From NCBI GenBank assembly GCA_035541735.1, contig DATKMS010000250.1, positions 1-25,070 on the forward strand: a stretch of DNA of 25,070 bases, written 5' to 3'. The translations under genes and the position numbers were made by a program. The notes beneath the pieces are model-generated. The model did not search any database, was not told the DNA's origin, and saw only the letters and a list, made by a program, of their open reading frames with translations. Positions 1-6,812 of this stretch are shown here, one piece after another. Position 1 is the stretch's first letter; each line of letters starts with the position of its first letter. This DNA is from DATKMS01 sp035541735. GTDB taxonomy: Bacteria > Desulfobacterota > Binatia > HRBIN30.

Positions 1-543
1 CAGCGGCAGGCCCAGGCCGTCGACGGCGCCGCCGGCCATGTACTGGCTGATGATGTACGGTTGGCCGTTGTCGTCGCCGACGTCGTGGATGGTGACGATG
101 TTCGGATGATCGCCCAGGCGGCCCATCGCCTGCGCCTCGCGTCGCACGCGCGCCAGCCCTTGCGCGTCGAGGCCTTCCGTCTTGATGATCGCGACCGCGA
201 CGTCGCGGTCGAGGCGCTCGTCATGTGCCAGGTACACGCGCTTGCGTCCGCCTTCGCCAAGGAAGTGGCGCACGGTGTAGCGGCCGCCGGTGAGGGACGC
301 AGGCAGTGGCGGGGTCTGCGCCGCGGGTGCCGCTGCGGGCACTGCCGCGGGCGACGCGGACGCCTGCTCCATGCCGGCGCGGACGGCGGCGTCGAGGAAC
401 GTCCGCGCGTCGGCATTTTGCGGGTCGAGTGCCAGGACCGCGTTCGAGCGTTCGCGCACGGCCTGCCAGTCAAGGCGTGCAATCGCTGCTTCCGCTTCGT
501 CGAGCAGGCGGTCAATCTGCCGTTGCACGCGTTCGCTAGGCAT
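1..543 (-). CDS. Serine/threonine protein kinase, N-terminal part (cut by window edge)
   Basis: The reverse strand is open from an ATG at 543 to the edge, giving 181 codons. The first ~60 residues look helical and TPR-like (a stretch reading ALDPQNADAR). An Ala/Pro-rich linker of about 25 residues follows, and then a Hanks-type kinase N-lobe. Visible kinase elements are a glycine loop FLGEGGRKRVYLA, the ATP-binding lysine in DVAVAIIK, a C-helix glutamate in RREAQAM, and HPNIVTIHDVGDDNGQPY leading into the hinge. The HRD and DFG motifs would lie beyond the edge. The start is supported by GAGGAG 8 nt upstream. By family knowledge it phosphorylates Ser/Thr in a cytoplasmic signalling role. Its substrate and its C-terminal sensor or effector domain cannot be seen. 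It is transcribed in the same direction as the dehydrogenase genes but is separated from them by 261 bp with its own possible promoter. Confidence 0.9.
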   Translation of the reverse strand, partial: MPSERVQRQIDRLLDEAEAAIARLDWQAVRERSNAVLALDPQNADARTFLDAAVRAGMEQASASPAAVPAAAPAAQTPPLPASLTGGRYTVRHFLGEGGRKRVYLAHDERLDRDVAVAIIKTEGLDAQGLARVRREAQAMGRLGDHPNIVTIHDVGDDNGQPYIISQYMAGGAVDGLGLPL

Positions 544-740
544 CGACGTCTCCTCCTCGGGCGTGCGATCGCAGGGAGGAGCGGGGGCAGGTGACGTCCC
601 CGGTCCCCGCGTGCTCGGCTTGAACAGCGCAACCGACAGCATCCGCTGCGTCGGCTTCGCTCGCGGTCTTCAGCATGCGGGTGCCGAGGCCGGGGGCCAA
701 GACCATGCCTTCAAATGATGGTCGCATCGTGAGGCTGGGG

Positions 741-768
741 CTTATCGTGAGACAGCGGGAAGGGTCAA
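741..768 (-). promoter_or_regulatory. Candidate sigma70-type promoter for the kinase gene
   Basis: On the reverse strand TTGACC (763-768) is followed after 16 nt by GATAAG (741-746, four of six matches to TATAAT). Transcription would begin near 733, giving a leader of about 190 nt before the kinase ATG. The rest of 544-804 shows no convincing gene; the open frames there run into the flanking genes. Confidence 0.3.
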
Positions 769-804
769 GGCGCGGGATGGTGCGCGATGCGCAGAGCCAG
801 CCGC

Positions 805-2322
805 TCACGACCCTTCGGCAATGTGCTGCGCTGTGCGTAGCGCGAACGCCATGACGGAGAGCTGCGGTGGCACGGCCGTCGAGGTGGGAAAGATGCTGGC
901 ATCGGCAACGAACAAGCGCTTCACCTCGTGCGTCTCACCGATGCCGTTGACCACCGAACGCTTGGGGTCGCTCCCCATCCGCATGGTCCCTTGCGGGTGG
1001 TAGGAGAACAGCAGCGGGTCGTTTGCCCGCAGCGGGCGCTCGTCGATGGCCCGGTAGTCGCCGCGGCGCGTCAGTTCGACGAGCGGATCGTACGGCAGAA
1101 TCACACGCTCCGCGCCGGCGGCGAAGTGAATGTCCGCGAGTCGACGCATGCCGTCCAGCAGGTCGTTGCGATCTTCGTCGCCCAGGAGATAGGAAATGGA
1201 AGGGCGCCCGCTGGCGTCCAGCTCGACCCGACCCGTGGTCCGATCGTGCAGCATCACCGCCGCGAGCCCCAGACGCGGGTAGGCCTGCATCAGCTGCCGA
1301 CAGTCGGCGCCAAATCCAGGAAGCAGCGCGGCTGTGGCGATCGGATGGGCGAAGAACGGATGGATGAGGTACCCACCTTCGACAGCGTGGTCGAGGTCGA
1401 GGAACTGATCAACGATCACCGCCTGCGGGATGCCGCGCCACCCGGCGATCTCTTCGCTGAACAGCGCGCCCACGGCGACCATCGGGTGCAGGTGCAGGTT
1501 GCGGCCCACCTGGCGATACGTGTTCGGCAGCTGGCTGCGCAACCACAGCACCGGCGAACCGATCGCACCGGCCGCCAGGACAACCCTCGCCGCACGTACC
1601 TGCAGCGCGCACGAGCGGCCGCCGCGCGACCGCAGGAACCGGCCCGTGACCCCGGCGGCCTGTCCGCCAGTGACGGTGACGCGCTCGACCCGGCAGTCTG
1701 GAACGATGATCGCGCCGCGCCGCGATGCTGCCGGCAGGTAGACGCTGAGCGCATCCGCCTTCCGATCGTAGGCGCACCCCAGCGCACAATAGCCGCAGCC
1801 GAGGCAGTCGACGCGGTTGTGCGCCGGCAAGTGATTACGAAAGCCCAGACGGTCAGCGCCGATCTTGAGCTGCCGGCTGTTCTTGCTGAGGTCGTCCGCT
1901 GCCAGCGAACGTACGTTGGCGGTCGCTTCGATGCGCGCGAAAAAGGGCACCATGCTCTCAGGCCGCACGCCGGGAACCCCAAGCGCCGTGCTCCAGTGCG
2001 CCAGAATCTGCCGTGGTGTGCGTTCACAGACGCAGTAACTCGGTACGGTCGAGCCGCCGAGGACGCAGCCTTGGAAGATCAGAGCTGTCGTATCGACGGT
2101 CGCGCGCCCGCCCTGGTCGGCATAGAGCCGCGGCACCATCTGGTCTTCGCGTTGCGTGAAGTCGGCATGCGTGAGGTACGGCCCCTCCTCCACGACGACC
2201 ACGGAACGGCCGCGCTCTGCCAGTTCCCGCGCCACCACCGCGCCACCGGCGCCGGATCCGACGATGCACACGTCCGCGCTGAGTGAGACGTCGCGGTCGA
2301 CTGTGGTCGTGTCGAGGATCAT
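805..2322 (-). CDS. GMC-family FAD-dependent oxidoreductase
   Basis: This 505-residue flavoprotein has a Rossmann ADP-binding motif VGSGAGGAVVARELAERG near residues 21-38. A four-cysteine cluster CLGCGYCALGC lies at 173-183, and the C-terminal GMC signature FSYHPQGTMRMG supplies the catalytic His. Length and layout match the choline/glucose dehydrogenase and long-chain alcohol oxidase superfamily, which oxidises alcohols or sugars with FAD. The usual C-terminal NP dipeptide (Asn as second catalytic residue) reads PP here (AVPPQLSVMAFALR). It has no signal peptide. The start is fixed by a 4-nt ATGA overlap with the upstream Tat-signal small subunit, so co-export by hitchhiking is likely. The frame stays open far upstream of this ATG, but that part is only a shadow of the small-subunit gene. 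The substrate cannot be deduced. Confidence 0.9.
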   Translation of the reverse strand: MILDTTTVDRDVSLSADVCIVGSGAGGAVVARELAERGRSVVVVEEGPYLTHADFTQREDQMVPRLYADQGGRATVDTTALIFQGCVLGGSTVPSYCVCERTPRQILAHWSTALGVPGVRPESMVPFFARIEATANVRSLAADDLSKNSRQLKIGADRLGFRNHLPAHNRVDCLGCGYCALGCAYDRKADALSVYLPAASRRGAIIVPDCRVERVTVTGGQAAGVTGRFLRSRGGRSCALQVRAARVVLAAGAIGSPVLWLRSQLPNTYRQVGRNLHLHPMVAVGALFSEEIAGWRGIPQAVIVDQFLDLDHAVEGGYLIHPFFAHPIATAALLPGFGADCRQLMQAYPRLGLAAVMLHDRTTGRVELDASGRPSISYLLGDEDRNDLLDGMRRLADIHFAAGAERVILPYDPLVELTRRGDYRAIDERPLRANDPLLFSYHPQGTMRMGSDPKRSVVNGIGETHEVKRLFVADASIFPTSTAVPPQLSVMAFALRTAQHIAEGS

Positions 2323-2939
2323 GTCCGACCCATGGGCAGGCTGCTCAGCGGAACCGTGGGCTCCGCCGACAGGCGCGCTGCCGCGTCGATCCGACCAAGC
2401 CAGGGGCCGTCGTAACCGATCGGTGTCCATGCACGTGGCTCGCGGTAGAATCCGGCTGCCACCAGAAGCTTCAGGGCACGGAACACCACACGCCGCACGC
2501 CGAGCGTACTGTTCATCCACCCGGCAAGATATTGGTCCTGCTCCGCGGCTGTCAGCCGCGTGAAGCGCTTGCGCCGCAGGTCGAAAAGATACGTGCCATG
2601 CTCGAACACACGCAGCATCGTGCGCAACTGTCCCTGTGCGTCGGTGTCCCAGTCGGCGACCACGGCGTCTACACTGACACCGACATCGATCTGACCGTTC
2701 TCCGCGCCGATCGCTCCCGCGGCATCCAGGAGGCGTTCCGCCAGCGTGTTGATGATCGCGTACTCGCGTGGGTCGAGGAAGCGCAGGTGGGTTGGTGGCT
2801 TCGGGTAGCGTGTGCACCCAGCCGGGAGCAGCGAGCCGAATCCGAGCAGCGCTATGCCGCCCGCGCTGCGCTTGAGAAAGCGTCGGCGGTCAATGCGCTC
2901 GCCGAAGAGCGCGTCTAGCACGTCATCGGAGCCTTGCAT
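2319..2939 (-). CDS. Tat-exported small subunit, gluconate 2-dehydrogenase subunit 3-like
   Basis: The 206-residue product opens with a twin-arginine signal: RRRFLKR at residues 18-24, then a hydrophobic stretch. A possible lipobox LPAGC ends at Cys42. The mature part (HLRFLDPREYAIINTLAERL, then a helical region with an Asp-rich segment) resembles the gluconate 2-dehydrogenase subunit 3 family, small partners of membrane-bound flavoprotein dehydrogenases. The stop overlaps the GMC start (ATGA), so the two genes form a translationally coupled operon. I infer that the pair makes a periplasmic dehydrogenase in which this subunit provides the export signal and anchoring. No Shine-Dalgarno sequence precedes the ATG, but a strong promoter candidate sits 15 nt upstream of it. 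The third, cytochrome c subunit found in some such complexes is not in the window. Confidence 0.8.
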   Translation of the reverse strand: MQGSDDVLDALFGERIDRRRFLKRSAGGIALLGFGSLLPAGCTRYPKPPTHLRFLDPREYAIINTLAERLLDAAGAIGAENGQIDVGVSVDAVVADWDTDAQGQLRTMLRVFEHGTYLFDLRRKRFTRLTAAEQDQYLAGWMNSTLGVRRVVFRALKLLVAAGFYREPRAWTPIGYDGPWLGRIDAAARLSAEPTVPLSSLPMGRT

Positions 2940-2954
2940 GCACGCCGCGCGCGG

Positions 2955-2983
2955 ATGCTACGGGTCGAGTGTCAGCGAGTCAA
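2955..2983 (-). promoter_or_regulatory. Promoter candidate for the small-subunit/GMC operon
   Basis: On the reverse strand TTGACT (2978-2983), a 17-nt spacer and TAGCAT (2955-2960) are followed by only 15 nt before the ATG at 2939. The leader would be about 8 nt, too short for a normal Shine-Dalgarno sequence, and none is present. Confidence 0.5.
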
Positions 2984-3068
2984 CCGTGCGCCCTGTGCGC
3001 GTGTACGCTGTCGCGCTTGCGTGCCAGGGCGGTTTTGGTACAGGAGGACCAAGTGCGGAAGGTGTTGT

Positions 3069-3416
3069 ATGCCCATCTATGAGTATCGCTGCCGGAAGTG
3101 TGGGAAGCGGTTTTCCGTCTTGACCCTGCGCGTGTCGGAGAAGCCTTTGCCCCAGTGCGACAAGTGCGGCGGACGCGCCGCCGATCGCTTGATGTCACGG
3201 TTCGCCATGCCGAAGTCGGAGGAGGCCCGCATGGAATCGCTCGCCGACCCCAGCGCGCTGGGCGACATCGACGAAAACGACCCCAAGAGCGTCGCCCGCT
3301 GGATGCGTAAGATGGGGAAGGAAATGGGCGAGGACATGAGCGGCGAGGATATGGACCAGATGATCGACGAGATCGAGTCGGGCGAAGGCGACGACGGCGG
3401 GGAAGGGGACGAGTAG
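3069..3416 (+). CDS. FmdB-family zinc-ribbon protein
   Basis: This 115-residue protein starts MPIYEYRCRKCGKRF, the hallmark of the FmdB putative regulatory family. The zinc ribbon uses C8, C11, C30 and C33 (CxxC ... CDKCGG). The C-terminal half is a very acidic tail rich in Met, Glu, Asp and Gly, ending GDDGGEGDE. The ATG at 3069 is chosen over a longer upstream reading because the conserved N-terminus begins there and GGAAGG lies 5 nt before it. The role of the family is poorly defined: it was named from the formamidase/amidase regulator FmdB, and nucleic-acid binding is presumed. The gene is divergent from the dehydrogenase operon and directly precedes the nucleosidase-like lipoprotein gene on the same strand. 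Confidence 0.88.
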   Translation: MPIYEYRCRKCGKRFSVLTLRVSEKPLPQCDKCGGRAADRLMSRFAMPKSEEARMESLADPSALGDIDENDPKSVARWMRKMGKEMGEDMSGEDMDQMIDEIESGEGDDGGEGDE

Positions 3417-3443
3417 TTGTCCCGCTCGCGTGCCTGGCGTTGC

Positions 3444-4370
3444 ATGGAAGGTCGCACCCATGGAGTGCTAGGCCGTGTTCTCGCCGCCGCTCTTTTCGTC
3501 GGGCTCGCGGCCTGCGGCGGGACGCTACGAATCGACAGTGGCCCGCCGCCACGTGTGGCGGTGCTCAGCGCCTTCCCGGCCGAGATGGCCCCGGTTCTGG
3601 CACAGGCCACGGTCGACGATACGGTGATGATCAACGACCGCAGGTTTCGCATTGGGACGCTGAGCGGCGTTCCGGTGATCATTGGCCTCACCGGCGTCGG
3701 GTTGGTGAATGCAGCCGCGACCACACACGCACTGCTCGAGCAGTTTGAAGTGGCTGGGATCGTCGTCTCGGCAGTCGCTGGCAGTGCATTGCAGATCGGC
3801 GATGTGACCGTACCCGCAACCTGGGAGCTCGCAGACGGGACCGGCTACGCTGTCGATGGGGACTGGCTCAAGTTGGCTGAGGCGATGGCGGCGCCGGGCG
3901 CGGTCTCTCTGGAACGCTGCACGGTACCGGTCTCGCCCCCCGGGAAGGGAACCGTTTGCATGCTGGAGCAGCCGGTCGTCGTTGTCGGTGGCGTCGGACA
4001 GAGTACAGATCCGTTCGGCGGCAAGCCGTTTCCGTGTTCACCGAAGGGCAACGACGTGTTCGGTTGTGACGTCGCCTCCGGCACCAGCGGCTCCGCGGCC
4101 GCCGCGCAACGGCGCGCCTCTGAAGCTGCCGCGACTGCCGACACCGAGGCGCCGGTCGCGGTCGACAACGAGACGGCGGCAATTGCCGCTGAGGCCGCGC
4201 AGCGCGGCGTGCGGTTCATCGCCTTCCGCGCCGTGTCGGACGGGGCCGGCGATCCGCTCATGCTGCCCGGATACCCGACGCAATTCTTCGCCTACTATCG
4301 GTTCGCCGCTCAAAACGCTGCCACCGCGACCGGGGCCTTCCTACGTCGGCTGGCGGCGCGTCAATCGTAG
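3444..4370 (+). CDS. Nucleoside phosphorylase-fold (MTA/SAH nucleosidase-like) lipoprotein
   Basis: The 308-residue product begins with a lipoprotein signal (VLAAALFVGLAAC, lipid-carrying Cys24). A PNP/UDP-phosphorylase-fold domain follows. The segment AVLSAFPAEMAPVLAQ matches the N-terminal strand and loop of the MTA/SAH nucleosidase family. ETAAIAAEA and FRAVSDGAGD match the ribose-binding Glu and catalytic Asp regions. Between residues 159 and 208 there is an insert with four cysteines (159, 172, 198, 208), consistent with disulfides outside the cytoplasm. Its likely chemistry is cleavage or binding of a nucleoside. An outer-membrane or periplasmic location is unusual for this family. An alternative TTG start at 3417 lies directly after the FmdB stop and has GGAAGGGG upstream. 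I prefer the ATG because it gives a normal-length signal peptide. Confidence 0.78.
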   Translation: MEGRTHGVLGRVLAAALFVGLAACGGTLRIDSGPPPRVAVLSAFPAEMAPVLAQATVDDTVMINDRRFRIGTLSGVPVIIGLTGVGLVNAAATTHALLEQFEVAGIVVSAVAGSALQIGDVTVPATWELADGTGYAVDGDWLKLAEAMAAPGAVSLERCTVPVSPPGKGTVCMLEQPVVVVGGVGQSTDPFGGKPFPCSPKGNDVFGCDVASGTSGSAAAAQRRASEAAATADTEAPVAVDNETAAIAAEAAQRGVRFIAFRAVSDGAGDPLMLPGYPTQFFAYYRFAAQNAATATGAFLRRLAARQS

Positions 4371-4402
4371 AAGGCCGTCAAGTCGCCGGAGCGCGACGCC
4401 GC

Positions 4403-4903
4403 TCACGTGCCTGCCTGCGCCGGCTTCTCGTGCAGCAACACGATAGCGGTGGCAGCGATCGCTTCGCCGCGACCGACGGCATCGAGTCCCTCGTTTGTCT
4501 TCGCCTTCACACTCACGCAGGTGATCGAAGTGCCGAGGAGTTCGGCAATGCGAGCGCGCATCGCGTGCCGGTGCGCTGCCAATCGTGGCTCCTCGGCGCA
4601 GAGTGTGAGGTCCACGTTGCCGATGCACCAGCCCTCATCACGCATCAAGGTCACGACGCGGCGCAGCAGCTCGGCGCTGTCGATTCCCAGGTAGCGCTCA
4701 TCGGTATCGGGAAAGTGCTGCCCAATGTCCCCCGCCCCCATCGCGCCGAGCACGGCGTCGCACACGGCGTGCAGCGCGACATCCCCATCTGAATGGCCCA
4801 GCAAACCGCGGGCGTGCTGAATCTGCACGCCGGCCAGAAACAGCGGCCGGCCTTCGACGAGCCGATGCACGTCGTACCCGTGGCCGATGCGCAGGGTCAT
4901 CAA
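4403..4903 (-). CDS. ispF: 2-C-methyl-D-erythritol 2,4-cyclodiphosphate synthase
   Basis: This is a full-length 166-residue IspF. Metal ligands are D11 and H13 in GHGYDVHRL and H45 in HSDGDVALHAVCDA. Other family blocks are GDIGQHFPDTD, NVDLTLCAEEPRL and KAKTNEGLDAVGRGEAIAA. IspF converts CDP-methylerythritol 2-phosphate to the cyclic diphosphate in the non-mevalonate isoprenoid pathway, as a cytoplasmic trimer. Two ATG codons are adjacent (4903 and 4900) and either could be used. It lies 28 nt downstream of moeA on the same strand and is probably co-transcribed. IspD, its usual partner, is not in the window. Confidence 0.97.
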   Translation of the reverse strand: MMTLRIGHGYDVHRLVEGRPLFLAGVQIQHARGLLGHSDGDVALHAVCDAVLGAMGAGDIGQHFPDTDERYLGIDSAELLRRVVTLMRDEGWCIGNVDLTLCAEEPRLAAHRHAMRARIAELLGTSITCVSVKAKTNEGLDAVGRGEAIAATAIVLLHEKPAQAGT

Positions 4904-4931
4904 TCACTCAGCCTTCGGGGTTCGGCACTGC

Positions 4932-6164
4932 CTACGCCGGCGGCTCGACGGCCGCATCATTGTTCAGCAGGATCACCCGTACTGTTGAGCCGGCATCGAT
5001 GCTGCTCACGTCAGGTGGTGCCACGAGGAGGCCCTGGCCGATGGACAGCGAGCGCAGCACACCTGAGCTTTGCGATCCCGTCGGGCGCACGCGGTAGGTC
5101 CCCGGCTCTCCCTCCAGCGTGCAGCGGACAAACTCGGTCAGCCCACGCGCCGTCTGGATGCGCTCGCTGGCGGTGGCCGACACGGTCGGGAGATGTAAAC
5201 AAGACAAACCGCTCATGGCGCGCAGAGCCGGCCGCACGTAAACGTAGAAACACACCAGCGACGAGACGGGATTGCCCGGCAGGCCGAAGATCGGAACACG
5301 GTCGCGCGTGCCAAACGTCAGCGGCTTGCCAGGCTTCTGCGCGATCTTCCAGAAATGCTCGGTGACGCCGAGGTCCGCGAGCGTCTGGCGGACCAGATCG
5401 AACGTGCCCATCGAGACGCCACCCGTCGACAGAACCATGTCGCTCGCGAGGGCGTCGGCAAAGGCGCCCCGCGTCGCTTCCGGCGTATCGCGAACGATGC
5501 CCAACATGCGCGGCACGCCGCCGGCTTCCTCGACCGCTGCGGCAAGCGTGTAGGCGTTGCTGTTGACGATCTGTCCCGGCCCCAACGGTTGTCCGAGATC
5601 GACCAACTCATCCCCGGTGGCGAGGATCGCTACCTGCGGTCGCCGGCGCACGCGCAGGACGGCGACTCCGAGCGAGGCCAGCAGGCCAATGTCTGCGGGC
5701 CGCAGGACGTGGCCGGGCAGCAACACCGTTTCCCCTGCACGCATGTCCTCGCCGGGATGGCGGATGCTGGTGCCCGCTGTGACGCTGATCAAGACGCGCA
5801 CGTGACCAGCCTGCTCCTCGGTATCCTCCACGCGCACGACGGCGTCGGCACCGTCGGGCATCGGTGAACCGGTCATGATCTTCGTCGCGCACCCGACCGC
5901 CACAGTCTCACGCGGGACCGATCCGGCCCCCACCACTTCGAGGATGCGCAGCCGTGCGGGCGTGTCAGGGCTGGCCGTTGCCACGTCGCTGGCGCGCACC
6001 GCGTAGCCGTCCATCGCCGCGTTGCGGAAGGGGGGGACGTCGCGGCGGGCCAATACGGGCTCGGACAGTACACGTCCAAGTGCCTGCGGTAGGGCAACGT
6101 ACTCCGACCCCAGCAGCGGCGGATCACGGACAACGATTTCCAGTGCAGCGCGGACACTAATCAT
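4932..6164 (-). CDS. moeA: Molybdopterin molybdenumtransferase MoeA (copy 1)
   Basis: This 410-residue protein has the complete MoeA layout. The N-terminal region contains DVPPFRNAAMDGYAVRA. The MoCF domain contains ATGDELVDLGQPLGPGQIVNSN and LSTGGVSMGTFDLV. The block GLPGNPVSSLVCFYVYVRP precedes the C-terminal barrel. MoeA inserts molybdate into adenylylated molybdopterin to finish the molybdenum cofactor in the cytoplasm. The start MISVRAALEIV matches the family N-terminus. No Shine-Dalgarno sequence is visible, but a promoter candidate lies 11 nt upstream of the ATG. It heads a moeA-ispF operon. A second, diverged MoeA-like gene lies at 17856-19232; this copy has the more typical GGVSMG and PGNPVSS signatures. 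Confidence 0.95.
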   Translation of the reverse strand: MISVRAALEIVVRDPPLLGSEYVALPQALGRVLSEPVLARRDVPPFRNAAMDGYAVRASDVATASPDTPARLRILEVVGAGSVPRETVAVGCATKIMTGSPMPDGADAVVRVEDTEEQAGHVRVLISVTAGTSIRHPGEDMRAGETVLLPGHVLRPADIGLLASLGVAVLRVRRRPQVAILATGDELVDLGQPLGPGQIVNSNAYTLAAAVEEAGGVPRMLGIVRDTPEATRGAFADALASDMVLSTGGVSMGTFDLVRQTLADLGVTEHFWKIAQKPGKPLTFGTRDRVPIFGLPGNPVSSLVCFYVYVRPALRAMSGLSCLHLPTVSATASERIQTARGLTEFVRCTLEGEPGTYRVRPTGSQSSGVLRSLSIGQGLLVAPPDVSSIDAGSTVRVILLNNDAAVEPPA

Positions 6165-6175
6165 GAGGACGGGGC

Positions 6176-6205
6176 AAGCTAACGCGCGCGCGTCGATCTT
6201 GTCAA
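6176..6205 (-). promoter_or_regulatory. Promoter candidate for moeA-ispF
   Basis: On the reverse strand a perfect TTGACA (6200-6205) is followed, after an 18-nt spacer that includes a CG-alternating run, by TAGCTT (6176-6181). The moeA ATG is only 11 nt further on, so the transcript would be nearly leaderless. Confidence 0.45.
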
Positions 6206-6521
6206 CGTGCCTCCTTCACCGTTGGGATTTGGCGAGAAGAACAAGCTGCCCGCAACGAGCGGCTCCGTCAGCCGGCGTGGAAGCAGCGGCCGCACGGCGT
6301 TTTGCGCACCCTCGCGGCGCTCATGAGGGCCGGCTGCTGTAAGCCAAATGGTTGAAATCAGCCAGTCTCATGCGGCACCGGCGGCACTTGGTGCGCTCGG
6401 CTACGCGTGCGTAACTTACTGTAACGGCATTGCTTTCATGTTGCTCACGCGACGAGGCTGGGCGGCGGTATCTGCCTTGCAGGGTCCATCGGCAGGAAGG
6501 GCTTGGAGCGCCACGGTCCAT
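6206..6521 (+). other. Intergenic stretch upstream of the NHLP-like gene
   Basis: A divergent intergenic region runs from moeA (start 6164) to the small gene at 6522. A + frame stays open from 6348 into that gene, but its first 58 codons show no family resemblance and an abrupt change of composition, so I treat them as non-coding leader. No clear promoter for the + strand or terminator is visible. The stretch is less GC-biased around 6340-6440, where a promoter would be expected. Confidence 0.4.
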
Positions 6522-6812
6522 ATGAGCCAACGAGTCGTCGAGCACGTGCTGGGGAAACTACTCACCGACCCAGAGTTTCGCAGCGCCTTCATGGTGCAGC
6601 CCGTAGGCGTGAGCAGAGATCTCGGTTTCGACCTGACGCCGGTGGAAATTGCGGCTTTGTCGCACGTCGATGAGCGCGCCTTGCTGACGTTGGCGGCGCA
6701 TCTCGACCCGAAAATCGTTCGTGCCACGACGCTGCACTTGGACAACGGGGAGGGGCGGCTTGGCTGGCCGCGCAGCACACGCGGTCGCCGCTCGCAACGG
6801 GATGCGGGATGA
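6522..6812 (+). CDS. Small NHLP-clan (Os1348-like) protein, possible peptide-precursor leader
   Basis: This 96-residue product starts MSQRVVEHVLGKLLTDPEF, continues with DLGFDLTPVEIAALSHVDE, then ALLTLAAHLDPKIVRA. That pattern (a helical VxxVLGxLLTDxEFR opening, LTPxExAAL, LxxLAxxLDP) fits small NHLP-clan proteins of the Os1348 type, whose nitrile-hydratase-like leaders are linked to ribosomally made modified peptides. The last ~27 residues are basic, with no Cys and no Gly-Gly cleavage site. The only Ser or Thr residues in it are a Thr-Leu after RAT and a Ser-Thr in RSTRGRRS. The stop overlaps the next ATG (ATGA at 6809-6812), so translation is coupled to the secreted Thr/Pro protein. No cyclodehydratase, LanM, radical SAM or peptidase-transporter gene is nearby, so its job is unknown. 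Confidence 0.65.
   Translation: MSQRVVEHVLGKLLTDPEFRSAFMVQPVGVSRDLGFDLTPVEIAALSHVDERALLTLAAHLDPKIVRATTLHLDNGEGRLGWPRSTRGRRSQRDAG

Noticed and set aside
536..808. 90-codon - strand frame between the GMC and kinase genes
   Set aside because: It overlaps both the GMC stop and the kinase start, has no ribosome-binding site and resembles nothing.
928..2286. 452-codon + strand frame opposite the GMC gene
   Set aside because: It is the antisense shadow of a clear FAD oxidoreductase, with Arg/Ala/His-rich composition and no motif.
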